A DNA stretch of 11,597 nucleotides from Anaerolineales bacterium (GTDB lineage: Bacteria > Chloroflexota > Anaerolineae > Anaerolineales > Villigracilaceae). A model generated the notes under the pieces. That model worked only from the letters and a program-made list of their open reading frames with translations. It had not been told where the DNA came from and did no database searches. Location of the stretch: contig JAOZOM010000044.1 in the NCBI GenBank assembly GCA_029933275.1, forward strand, positions 1 to 11,597, given 5' to 3'. The position numbers and the translations under genes are program-made. How positions within the stretch are numbered: position 1 is the first letter of the stretch; every line of letters starts with the position of its first letter. Positions 5,740 to 11,381 of this stretch are shown here, one piece after another.

Positions 5740-7707
5740 ATGAAAAAAACAGATACCCTTTTTAAGAACGCAATCGTCCTCACAATGGATAATGAACTGC
5801 GCCAATATACCCCCGGAGCGGTTGCTGTCAGCGGCGATAGTATCGTGGCGGTTGGCGCAGAAGAGGAAATTTTAAACGCATATCAAGCCGAAAAGACGAT
5901 TGATTGCGGTGGAAAAATTCTGATGCCCGGTCTGGTGAACGCGCATACGCATGTCCCGATGACACTTTTGCGCGGTCTCGCCGATGATTTACGGCTGGAT
6001 GTTTGGCTGATGGGCTATATGATGCCCGTTGAGCGCGAATTTGTGACCCCCGAATTTGTGCGGCTCGGCACACAACTCGCGTGCGCCGAATTGATTCGGA
6101 GTGGCGTGACCACCTTTGCCGATATGTATTATTTTGAAGATGATATTGCCACCGCCACCGCCGAAGCAGGATTGCGCGCCCTCTGCACACAATCGGTGAT
6201 GAAATTTCCCGCCCCCGATGCCACATCTTATGAAGAAGCCCTCGCTCGAACTCGCCGCTTTATCGAAAAATGGAAAAATCATCCGCTCATCGTGCCGGGC
6301 GTTGCGCCCCATGCGCCCTACACCTGCACCCCAGAAATTTTAGAAGCCTGCGCCGAACTCGCCGTAGAATTTGACGTACCGCTCCATATCCATTTGGCGG
6401 AAAGCAAATTTGAAGTCGAAAATATGCGCGAAGCAGAGGGAATCCCCGTCATCCCCTACGTCAAGAAACAGCATCTTTTCAACGCCAAAGTGCTCGCCGC
6501 ACATTGTGTCCACGTCGATGTCGGCGAAATCCGCACTTTAGCACAAAGCGGCGCGGGTGTAGCGCATAATCCCTCCTCAAATATGAAATTAGCCTCAGGC
6601 GTGGCTCCCGTTCAAAAAATGCTCGATGAAAGCGTCAAAGTTGGGATTGGCACAGACGGACCTGCCTCCAATAATGATTTGGATATGTTTGAAGAAATCC
6701 GCTTAGCCGCGTTTATCGGAAAAGGATTCAGCGGAGACCCAACCGCTATCCCAGCCGCGACTGCGCTGAAAATGGGTACTCGTCTAGGAGCCGAAGCGAT
6801 TCATCTCGGAAATTTAACTGGCTCATTGCAAGTCGGCAAACGTGCGGATTTGATCTTGGTCGATATTTTCAAAAGCCATAACAGCCCCCACTTTAGACGC
6901 GATCCCAACAGTGCCTACGTTCAGCTCGTTTACGCGGCAAAAGCAACAGACGTGACCGATGTGATGGTCAACGGAAAATTCCTGATGCGAGAAAATCAAC
7001 TTCTTACCCTCGATGAAGCAGATTTGATGGCAAAAGCCCAAGTTTACGCCGAAAAAATTGACGCGTTCTTGCTTGAGCGCGAACAATCGCTCTTCTCGAA
7101 GCTCGTTGCTTTGGGCGGCTCCACCGAAGAAGAATCTTTCGAGGTACAAACCAAAGTCAAATTGGCAGAGCAGGTTGATGTCAAAGCTGCGCTCGTCAAA
7201 GCCGATTTAAAAATCATCCGCACACGTCATTACCGTGAATATGATGTCTACTTCTCCTTCGATGATCCCTCGCAGGGACGTTTGCGCTATCGTGAAGATG
7301 AATTTATCAACGAAAAAGGCAATGTAGAACAAGTCCGTGCACGGTTAACTTTAATTGGTCAGGCAAATAAAGAAGAATTTACAGACAATGTGCTTCTCTC
7401 TCGTAGCCGCTACCTTGCCCCCGCAACCAATTCGCTCCGTTTTTATCGAGAATATTTTAAACCAAAAGCCGCACAAGAAATCCAAAAAGAGCGGATGCGC
7501 TGGTTGGTAAAATTCCAAGAAACAGAGTTTTATATCAATTTCGATCAATTTGACAAACCCGATATGGGCGATTTCTTGGAAATCAAAACCCGCACTTGGA
7601 GTCTCGAAGATGCTAAACGCAAAGCAAAAATGGCATCGGATTTACTCGCCCTGCTCAACGTGAAAGAGCAACAAACCATCACAGATGATTATATTGAATT
7701 GATTTAG
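5740..7707 (+). CDS. MTA/SAH deaminase-type amidohydrolase fused to a C-terminal CYTH-like domain
   Basis: A 655-residue two-domain protein. Residues 1-425 are a complete metal-dependent amidohydrolase of the 5-methylthioadenosine/S-adenosylhomocysteine deaminase (MtaD) type: HTH metal ligands (His69, His71), HIHLAE with His218 and catalytic Glu221, His255 in AAHCVH, Asp306 in GIGTDGPASNN, and the closing GKRADLILVD strand. Known members deaminate SAH or MTA to the inosyl compounds. Residues about 465-655 resemble a CYTH (CyaB/thiamine triphosphatase) tunnel fold: FEVQTKVKL in place of ExExK, LRYRED, a KERMRW segment, and FYINFDQF...MGDFLEIKTR near the end. Typical MtaD proteins stop near 430 residues. 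The ATG at 5740 has GGAG 7 nt upstream. It heads an operon with the next two genes (47-nt gap). The deaminase call is firm at family level, the exact substrate is not, and the CYTH call rests on motif shape. Confidence 0.85.
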   Translation: MKKTDTLFKNAIVLTMDNELRQYTPGAVAVSGDSIVAVGAEEEILNAYQAEKTIDCGGKILMPGLVNAHTHVPMTLLRGLADDLRLDVWLMGYMMPVEREFVTPEFVRLGTQLACAELIRSGVTTFADMYYFEDDIATATAEAGLRALCTQSVMKFPAPDATSYEEALARTRRFIEKWKNHPLIVPGVAPHAPYTCTPEILEACAELAVEFDVPLHIHLAESKFEVENMREAEGIPVIPYVKKQHLFNAKVLAAHCVHVDVGEIRTLAQSGAGVAHNPSSNMKLASGVAPVQKMLDESVKVGIGTDGPASNNDLDMFEEIRLAAFIGKGFSGDPTAIPAATALKMGTRLGAEAIHLGNLTGSLQVGKRADLILVDIFKSHNSPHFRRDPNSAYVQLVYAAKATDVTDVMVNGKFLMRENQLLTLDEADLMAKAQVYAEKIDAFLLEREQSLFSKLVALGGSTEEESFEVQTKVKLAEQVDVKAALVKADLKIIRTRHYREYDVYFSFDDPSQGRLRYREDEFINEKGNVEQVRARLTLIGQANKEEFTDNVLLSRSRYLAPATNSLRFYREYFKPKAAQEIQKERMRWLVKFQETEFYINFDQFDKPDMGDFLEIKTRTWSLEDAKRKAKMASDLLALLNVKEQQTITDDYIELI

Positions 7708-7754
7708 AGACCATGGGCAAAAGCTGAGTCTGATGTTTTCAAAAGGTGTTGAAA

Positions 7755-8969
7755 ATGCAAAAAATTCTCCCCACCCTAACTAAAATCTTCGCGATTATCT
7801 TTGCGATATTTTTTGTTATCACGCTGGTTTCAGCATTTTTCTTTTATGGCTTGGAACAACATGCCTTCGATGCCGAAACCTATAAAAGCGCACTTCTCAA
7901 TCAGGGTGTTTACGACCGTCTCCCCGCTGTGATTGGCGATCAACTGGTTCTTTCTCTCGGTGTTGACCGTTGTTTAGAAAATCCCGTTTCTTGCGAAACA
8001 GAATATCGAAGCGAAGAGCTAGAAAGCTGTCTTTTAGACGCGTTAGGGAGCGAATCATACCGCGCCCTCTCCAATAACGAACGCCCGCTCACCAAAGCAG
8101 AAAACGAACGAATCACTCCCTGCTACGAAAAACACGGCTATCCCAAAACAGAAGAAAGTGAGAAAGAATTTCTCGCCTCTATCACCAAAAATCTCACGGC
8201 AAAAGATTGGGAAACTTTCATTATCGCCTTAATCCCACCAGATGAATTAAAAAATATCAGCGAAGAAACCATAAATGAAATATTTGAATATCTCAACGGG
8301 AATTCAGACAGTGCCAAAATATCATTTCTCAAAATCAAAGAAAGATTGCTCAGCGAAGAAGGCATAGACGCGGTGATGGCTCTCATCGAAGCCCAGCCCG
8401 ATTGCACACCTTCCGATCTCCTAAAAATAACCCAACAAGAAATTCCCGTCTGCAAACCGCCCGATGTCGTTTTGCCTGCCCTCAAACCGATTGTAAAAAT
8501 GCAACTGAATACCGCCGCCTCGGCAATCCCTGACCAAAAAATCATCATGCGGAGCAAAAATAACGAATCCCTCATCGAAGCACAATCTCTGCGCGCCCTC
8601 ATGCGCCTCAGCCCTCTTCTGCCGATGATATTTCTTTTCCTCCTCACCCTCCTCGTTGTGCGTGACCTCCGCACTTGGCTCCGCTGGTGGGGAATCCCAT
8701 TCCTCGTGGCGGGGGGTATGGGAATTATCCTCAGCCTCATCACAGGACCCCTCGTCCAAACCCTCCTCAGCATTCCCCTCGTGCGCGGCGCACCGATGGA
8801 GATTTCAGGAAGCGTTATCCAACTCGTTTACGACCTCGCCAACACCATTGTCCACAGTCTAATCGAAAATATCGTTCTTTATGCGCTCATCTTTGCCCTT
8901 TTAGGATTAATTATGATTGTCGCCGCGATATTTGTTAAGAAGACGGAAGAGACAGAGGAGGCGATTTGA
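7755..8969 (+). CDS. Unrecognised four-helix membrane protein with a six-cysteine extracytoplasmic domain
   Basis: I do not recognise the family. The 404-residue protein has an N-terminal membrane helix (about 9-31), a mostly polar region (about 35-285), and three further helices (about 285-303, 312-336, 371-394) before a short charged tail KKTEETEEAI. If the N-terminus is inside, the polar region lies outside. All six cysteines (73, 80, 92, 123, 217, 233) fall in it, an even number that suits disulfides. The region begins AFDAETYKSALLNQGVYDRLP and is rich in Glu and Lys. The ATG at 7755 has AAAAGG 8 nt upstream; a GTG at 7746 is less likely. It sits between the amidohydrolase and the nitroreductase in one operon, overlapping the latter by 4 nt. 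No enzyme motif is visible; a surface-exposed or sensor role is only a guess. Confidence 0.75.
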   Translation: MQKILPTLTKIFAIIFAIFFVITLVSAFFFYGLEQHAFDAETYKSALLNQGVYDRLPAVIGDQLVLSLGVDRCLENPVSCETEYRSEELESCLLDALGSESYRALSNNERPLTKAENERITPCYEKHGYPKTEESEKEFLASITKNLTAKDWETFIIALIPPDELKNISEETINEIFEYLNGNSDSAKISFLKIKERLLSEEGIDAVMALIEAQPDCTPSDLLKITQQEIPVCKPPDVVLPALKPIVKMQLNTAASAIPDQKIIMRSKNNESLIEAQSLRALMRLSPLLPMIFLFLLTLLVVRDLRTWLRWWGIPFLVAGGMGIILSLITGPLVQTLLSIPLVRGAPMEISGSVIQLVYDLANTIVHSLIENIVLYALIFALLGLIMIVAAIFVKKTEETEEAI

Positions 8970-9733
8970 GCGATTCCGCCACCCTCGACTTAATTCATGC
9001 TCATGGCTCTGTTCGCCGCTACAAACCTGACCCTCTGCCTGCTTCCCTTGTGGAGACAATTGTCGCCGCCGGGCAGCGTGCCTCCACCTCATCCAACAAG
9101 CAAACCTACAGCATCATCGCCACAGCTGATGAAGAAAAACGCCTCGCCTTAATGGAAATCGCCGGTGGACAAATTCAGGTTCAACAAGCTCCCCTTTTCC
9201 TTACCTTTTGCGCCGACCGCACCCGCCTAGACAAAGTCTGCGAGCTACGCGGCTATAAACAAGATTTCAGTACTCTTGAATCCTTCCTCATCGCCGCCGT
9301 AGATGCCGCCCTCGTTGCTCAAAATATCGCCCTCGCCGCCGAATCTCTAGGACTAGGAATCTGCTATATTGGCGCAATCCGCAATAATACCGCGGCGGTA
9401 ATCGAATTGCTCAAACTCCCCAAAGGCGTTTTCCCTATTACCGGAATGACAATCGGTTATCCCCTGCATCCGCCCCGCATCCGTCCGCGTTTACCACAAG
9501 AAGCCATTTTACATTGGGAGAGCTACAATCCCAACCAAGATGAAGCCCTGCTCGCCTACGACCAAGAGATGATAGAAACGGGTATCTACAAGAATCGCCA
9601 AGTTCCCGTCGCGGGCAAAGAAGGCGAAATGGAAGCCTACGGTTGGATGGAACACACCGCGCGGCGCGTCTCCGCCCCATCCCGACAAAACTTACGCGCA
9701 GAGGTCGAAAAACAGGGCTTTGAGTTGAAATAA
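8966..9733 (+). CDS. NfsA-type FMN-dependent, oxygen-insensitive NAD(P)H nitroreductase
   Basis: A 255-residue flavoprotein of the NfsA/Frp branch, whose members reduce nitroaromatics, quinones or flavins with NAD(P)H in the cytoplasm. Evidence: HGSVRRYKPDPLP at 13-25 (FMN phosphate contact), QRASTSSNKQTYSII at about 37-51, IQVQQAPLFLTFCAD, AAESLGLGICYIGAIRNN (glycine-rich FMN segment), and VFPITGMTIGYP. The C-terminal YGWMEHTARRVS lies where the family's helical arm closes the active site. Length is slightly above the usual 240. The start is TTG at 8966, overlapping the TGA of the previous gene (TTGA) with GAGGAGG just upstream, so translation is probably coupled. Downstream, on the opposite strand, ends the RNA array described below; the two transcripts converge. 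Confidence 0.88.
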   Translation: MSDSATLDLIHAHGSVRRYKPDPLPASLVETIVAAGQRASTSSNKQTYSIIATADEEKRLALMEIAGGQIQVQQAPLFLTFCADRTRLDKVCELRGYKQDFSTLESFLIAAVDAALVAQNIALAAESLGLGICYIGAIRNNTAAVIELLKLPKGVFPITGMTIGYPLHPPRIRPRLPQEAILHWESYNPNQDEALLAYDQEMIETGIYKNRQVPVAGKEGEMEAYGWMEHTARRVSAPSRQNLRAEVEKQGFELK

Positions 9734-9769
9734 ATTCCACGTAACTGTTCAGCCTTGAAGAGATAGAAC

Positions 9770-9802
9770 AAAAAAAAATCCCCAATCTATGATTGGGGAT
9801 TT
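9770..9802 (-). terminator. Strong intrinsic terminator ending the aptamer RNA
   Basis: A perfect 12-bp stem, AAATCCCCAATC (9776-9787) against GATTGGGGATTT (9791-9802) with a TAT loop. On the minus strand it runs directly into nine consecutive T (complement of 9770-9778). In the plus direction only three T, which belong to the stem, follow, so it would stop the nitroreductase transcript less efficiently. Confidence 0.85.
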
Positions 9803-9822
9803 ACACTAAAAGATGAACGCTC

Positions 9823-9908
9823 TTCGGGAGTTTGGCAATCATAGCCATTCTAATGAAATAGCTTTAGACCCATAACTTTGCGCCATCAACTTTCGTTGAT
9901 TTTACCTG
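9823..9908 (-). promoter_or_regulatory. Unit C: best-preserved GEMM-I (c-di-GMP-I)-like aptamer
   Basis: Third unit, nearest the terminator. GGTAAA (9906-9901), stem ATCAAC-GAAA-GTTGAT (9900-9885), CGCAAAG (9882-9876) and GGGTCTA (9871-9865). An 8-bp helix AGCTATTT/GAATGGCT (9863-9856 with 9850-9843) follows, then TATGATTGCC and CCCGAA (9828-9823). CGCAAAG, GGGTCTA and the TATGA side match the GEMM-I core and its tetraloop-receptor strands. The inner helix that is GC-paired in typical aptamers is only wobble-paired here (GGT against GTT), a weakness of the assignment. Confidence 0.65.
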
Positions 9909-9998
9909 TTCGGCAAGTTAGCCATCTTCGCCGTCAACTTCAGAAGCAATAACTCAGACTCTAACTTTTGCGCTTCAAACTTTCGTTTGATTTGCCTT
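9909..9998 (-). promoter_or_regulatory. Unit B: GEMM-I (c-di-GMP-I)-like aptamer
   Basis: Second unit. GGCAAA (9996-9991), stem TCAAAC-GAAA-GTTTGA (9990-9975), then CGCAAAAG (9972-9965) and a 3' tail GATGGCTAACTTGCCGAA follow the order GGCAAA / GAAA stem / ACGCAAAGC / ...ATGACAGCCGGGTTGCCGAA of c-di-GMP-I riboswitches. The G of GGC, the A of CGCAAA and the tail C, which contact the dinucleotide in known aptamers, are present. Confidence 0.6.
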
Positions 9999-10090
9999 TT
10001 CGGCGGTCCTGTCTCCTAGTTTTTCAATTTCTCAATCTTTCAACTTTAGATTCAAGACTCTGCTTTACAAACTTTCGTTTGTATCGCTTT
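9999..10090 (-). promoter_or_regulatory. Unit A: degenerate GEMM-I-like aptamer
   Basis: First unit of the array. The tetraloop stem ACAAAC-GAAA-GTTTGT (10082-10067) is perfect and the 3' tail GACAGGACCGCCGAA keeps the family ending. However, the two ligand-binding flanks are altered: AGCGAT stands where GGCAAA is expected, and the CGCAAAG after the stem is reduced to AAAGC. The outer stem-loop is filled with low-complexity 'ttgaaagattgagaaattg' text. It may no longer bind ligand. Confidence 0.45.
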
Positions 10091-10109
10091 TTCGGAGCGT
10101 TACACCCCT

Positions 10110-10138
10110 ATTATTGCATTTTTAAAAGCCGGAGTCAA
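10110..10138 (-). promoter_or_regulatory. Predicted promoter of the tandem-aptamer RNA
   Basis: On the minus strand TTGACT (10138-10133), a 17-nt spacer and AATAAT (10115-10110) match sigma-70 elements in 5 of 6 positions each. The same TTGACT hexamer is used in the mgtE promoter candidate. Its place between the pseudogene's ancestral stop (10166) and the first aptamer means the array need not depend on read-through from the acetyltransferase. Confidence 0.6.
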
Positions 10139-10165
10139 ATTAGTGAACTTTTACACAAAAGCCAA

Positions 10166-10467
10166 TTACCCTGCAAACAAATCCGCATATTTCTCATGTC
10201 GTTGGATATACGCCTCAACAAAAAAGAAAATCGGGACTACTTTATATCTTTATATCCCTGCTCACGCGCGTAATCCAAACCCGTGCGTACGATGAGACTT
10301 CCGATCCCGCGCCCCTCTAATGCTCGAGGCACGCCGGTATGCGTAAAGCTCATCACATTATCTCGAAGATGATAATCCAACTCCGCAATTTGCCCCTCAA
10401 TTTGTATTTCAAGGCGACTCTTCTCCTGCAAATGCAAGACCTCCAACTTCTGTATATTTGTAGACAT
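10166..10467 (-). pseudogene. YidJ/YjdJ-like small GNAT acetyltransferase, frameshifted by an 8-bp tandem duplication
   Basis: From ATG at 10467 (AAGGAG 5 nt upstream) the frame reads MSTNIQKLEVLH... through FTHTGVPRALEGRGIGSLIVRTGLDYAREQGYK, which holds the acetyl-CoA-binding RGxGxG-type loop of the short YidJ/YjdJ-like GNAT domain, then meets a stop at 10237. The missing C-terminus, VVPIFFFVEAYIQRHEKYADLFAG, follows in another frame up to TAA at 10168-10166. The cause is visible: the 8-mer GATATAAA is present twice in tandem (10256-10241). Removing one copy restores ...GYKVVPI... and a 97-residue protein of normal length. The rest is intact, so the lesion is recent or reversible by slippage. 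The truncated 76-residue product would lack the last strand and helix. Family members are uncharacterised acetyltransferase-like proteins. Confidence 0.85.
10241..10256. repeat. Perfect 8-bp tandem duplication (TTTATATC x2)
   Basis: TTTATATC at 10241-10248 is repeated exactly at 10249-10256. It lies inside the small GNAT gene and is the sole visible cause of its frameshift. Confidence 0.95.
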
Positions 10468-10480
10468 TACCACTCCTTTT

Positions 10481-10497
10481 TAGTGTAGTTTACACTA
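10481..10497. promoter_or_regulatory. Palindromic operator candidate between divergent genes
   Basis: TAGTGTA-gtt-TACACTA is a perfect 7-3-7 palindrome located just upstream of the acetyltransferase ribosome site and upstream of the reductase promoter. Its size suits a dimeric helix-turn-helix repressor of the TetR, GntR or MarR kind. No regulator gene is in this window. Confidence 0.5.
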
Positions 10498-10537
10498 TGT
10501 TTCAAAATATCGAATCAACACTTTATCGTCCCATTTT

Positions 10538-10546
10538 TGGTACAAT
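10538..10546 (+). promoter_or_regulatory. Extended -10 promoter candidate of the ferredoxin-NADP reductase
   Basis: TGG followed by TACAAT (10541-10546) fits an extended -10 element; no good -35 hexamer is seen at the normal distance. A start near 10553 leaves a short leader before the ATG at 10584 and argues against the in-frame ATG at 10497. Confidence 0.4.
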
Positions 10547-10583
10547 CAAAGAGAGATATTCAGAAAAAGGAGACTTTATCAAA

Positions 10584-11381
10584 ATGGAAACAAAATACAA
10601 CGCTACAGTCATTGGGAAAATCATGATTACCCCCGATATTATGGTTTTACGGGTCAATACCGATACCCCACGCGCAGAATTTGAATCGGGACAATACACC
10701 GTCATCGGCTTATATGGGCGTGAATCTCGCTCCGCAAATTCCGAAGAAGAGTATAAAGAGAGCAAAGCGGATAAACTCATCCAACGCGCTTACTCCATCG
10801 CCTCACACCGCACGGCAGGCAACCAGATGGAGTTTTATATCTCCCAAGTCAAAACGGGACAGCTCACGCCGCGCCTCTTCAATCTCACGCAAGGCGACCG
10901 CCTTTATATCAGCGAACGGATTGTAGGGATGTTCAAACTCTCGGATACGCCCGAAAATATGGATATCGTCATGGTCGCGACCGGCACGGGAATCGCACCA
11001 TATATCAGCTTTTTGCGCTCCCATATCACCGAGCATCGCAATATCAATATGGCAATTGTGCATGGAGCGTCCCACCAATGGGATTTGGGCTACTACAGCG
11101 AGTTAAGTTTTCTCGCCAGCACTTTCTCCAATTTTTATTATTTCCCCACCGTCACCGACCCCGATCAAACTTGGCAAGGGCATAGTTTATGGATCGAGGA
11201 GATGCTTTCGGAAAAAATTCTCCAGAACGAGGCAAAAATTGAAATTAGCCCGGAGAAGACACATTTCTTTCTTTGCGGCAACCCCAATATGATCAAAAGC
11301 GTCTCCACTTGGCTGGAAGAATTTCAATATACCAAACATACACGCAAAGCCGCCGGTGCGCTACACGTTGAGGAATTTTAA
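10584..11381 (+). CDS. fpr: Ferredoxin/flavodoxin-NADP+ reductase (Fpr type)
   Basis: A 265-residue FAD enzyme that moves electrons between NADP(H) and ferredoxin or flavodoxin. The FAD domain (about 1-117) has GQYTVIGL at 36-43 and the RAYSIAS flavin-binding motif at 68-74, with TGQLTPRLF after it. The NADP domain has VATGTGIAPYISFLR from 131, HGASHQWDLGYYSEL at 160-174, and FLCGNPNMIKSV near 229-240. The C-terminal GALHVEEF resembles the bacterial subclass I type, which lacks the plant C-terminal Tyr. An insertion of about 15 polar residues (RESRSANSEEEYKES, 46-60) precedes the flavin motif. The ATG at 10584 is chosen because family homology starts there, with AAAAGGAG upstream at somewhat long spacing. 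The next gene starts at the last base of its stop (TAATG). Confidence 0.88.
   Translation: METKYNATVIGKIMITPDIMVLRVNTDTPRAEFESGQYTVIGLYGRESRSANSEEEYKESKADKLIQRAYSIASHRTAGNQMEFYISQVKTGQLTPRLFNLTQGDRLYISERIVGMFKLSDTPENMDIVMVATGTGIAPYISFLRSHITEHRNINMAIVHGASHQWDLGYYSELSFLASTFSNFYYFPTVTDPDQTWQGHSLWIEEMLSEKILQNEAKIEISPEKTHFFLCGNPNMIKSVSTWLEEFQYTKHTRKAAGALHVEEF

Larger units (their letters stand above)
9769..10103 (-). ncRNA. Free-standing RNA with three tandem c-di-GMP-I (GEMM-I)-like aptamers and its own terminator
   Basis: The 430-nt gap between the nitroreductase and the GNAT pseudogene has no credible gene but holds, on the minus strand, a complete transcription unit. A promoter (10138-10110) would start the RNA near 10103. 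Three consecutive units of 92, 90 and 86 nt follow, each with a 6-bp stem closed by GAAA, the three tetraloops spaced 92 and 90 nt apart. Then comes an intrinsic terminator. The RNA begins with GGGGTGTAACGCTCCGAA, which resembles the 3' tail of a preceding unit. No start codon or gene follows on this strand: beyond the terminator lies antisense nitroreductase. The class assignment rests on matches to the GEMM-I consensus as I remember it; detail is under each unit. Confidence 0.6.

Noticed and set aside
9841..10100. Array of integron attC sites on the plus strand (TAAC...GTTA ends, central hairpins)
   Set aside because: TAAC/GTTA ends are clear only in the unit at 9870-9925, the GTTRRRY rule is not met, and no cassettes or integrase are nearby. 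The minus-strand GEMM-I motif order explains all three units better.
9968..10273. Open frame of 101 codons on the plus strand
   Set aside because: It lies opposite the aptamer array and the GNAT pseudogene, is rich in Phe/Leu/Ser from the repeat text, and has no ribosome site or recognisable domain.
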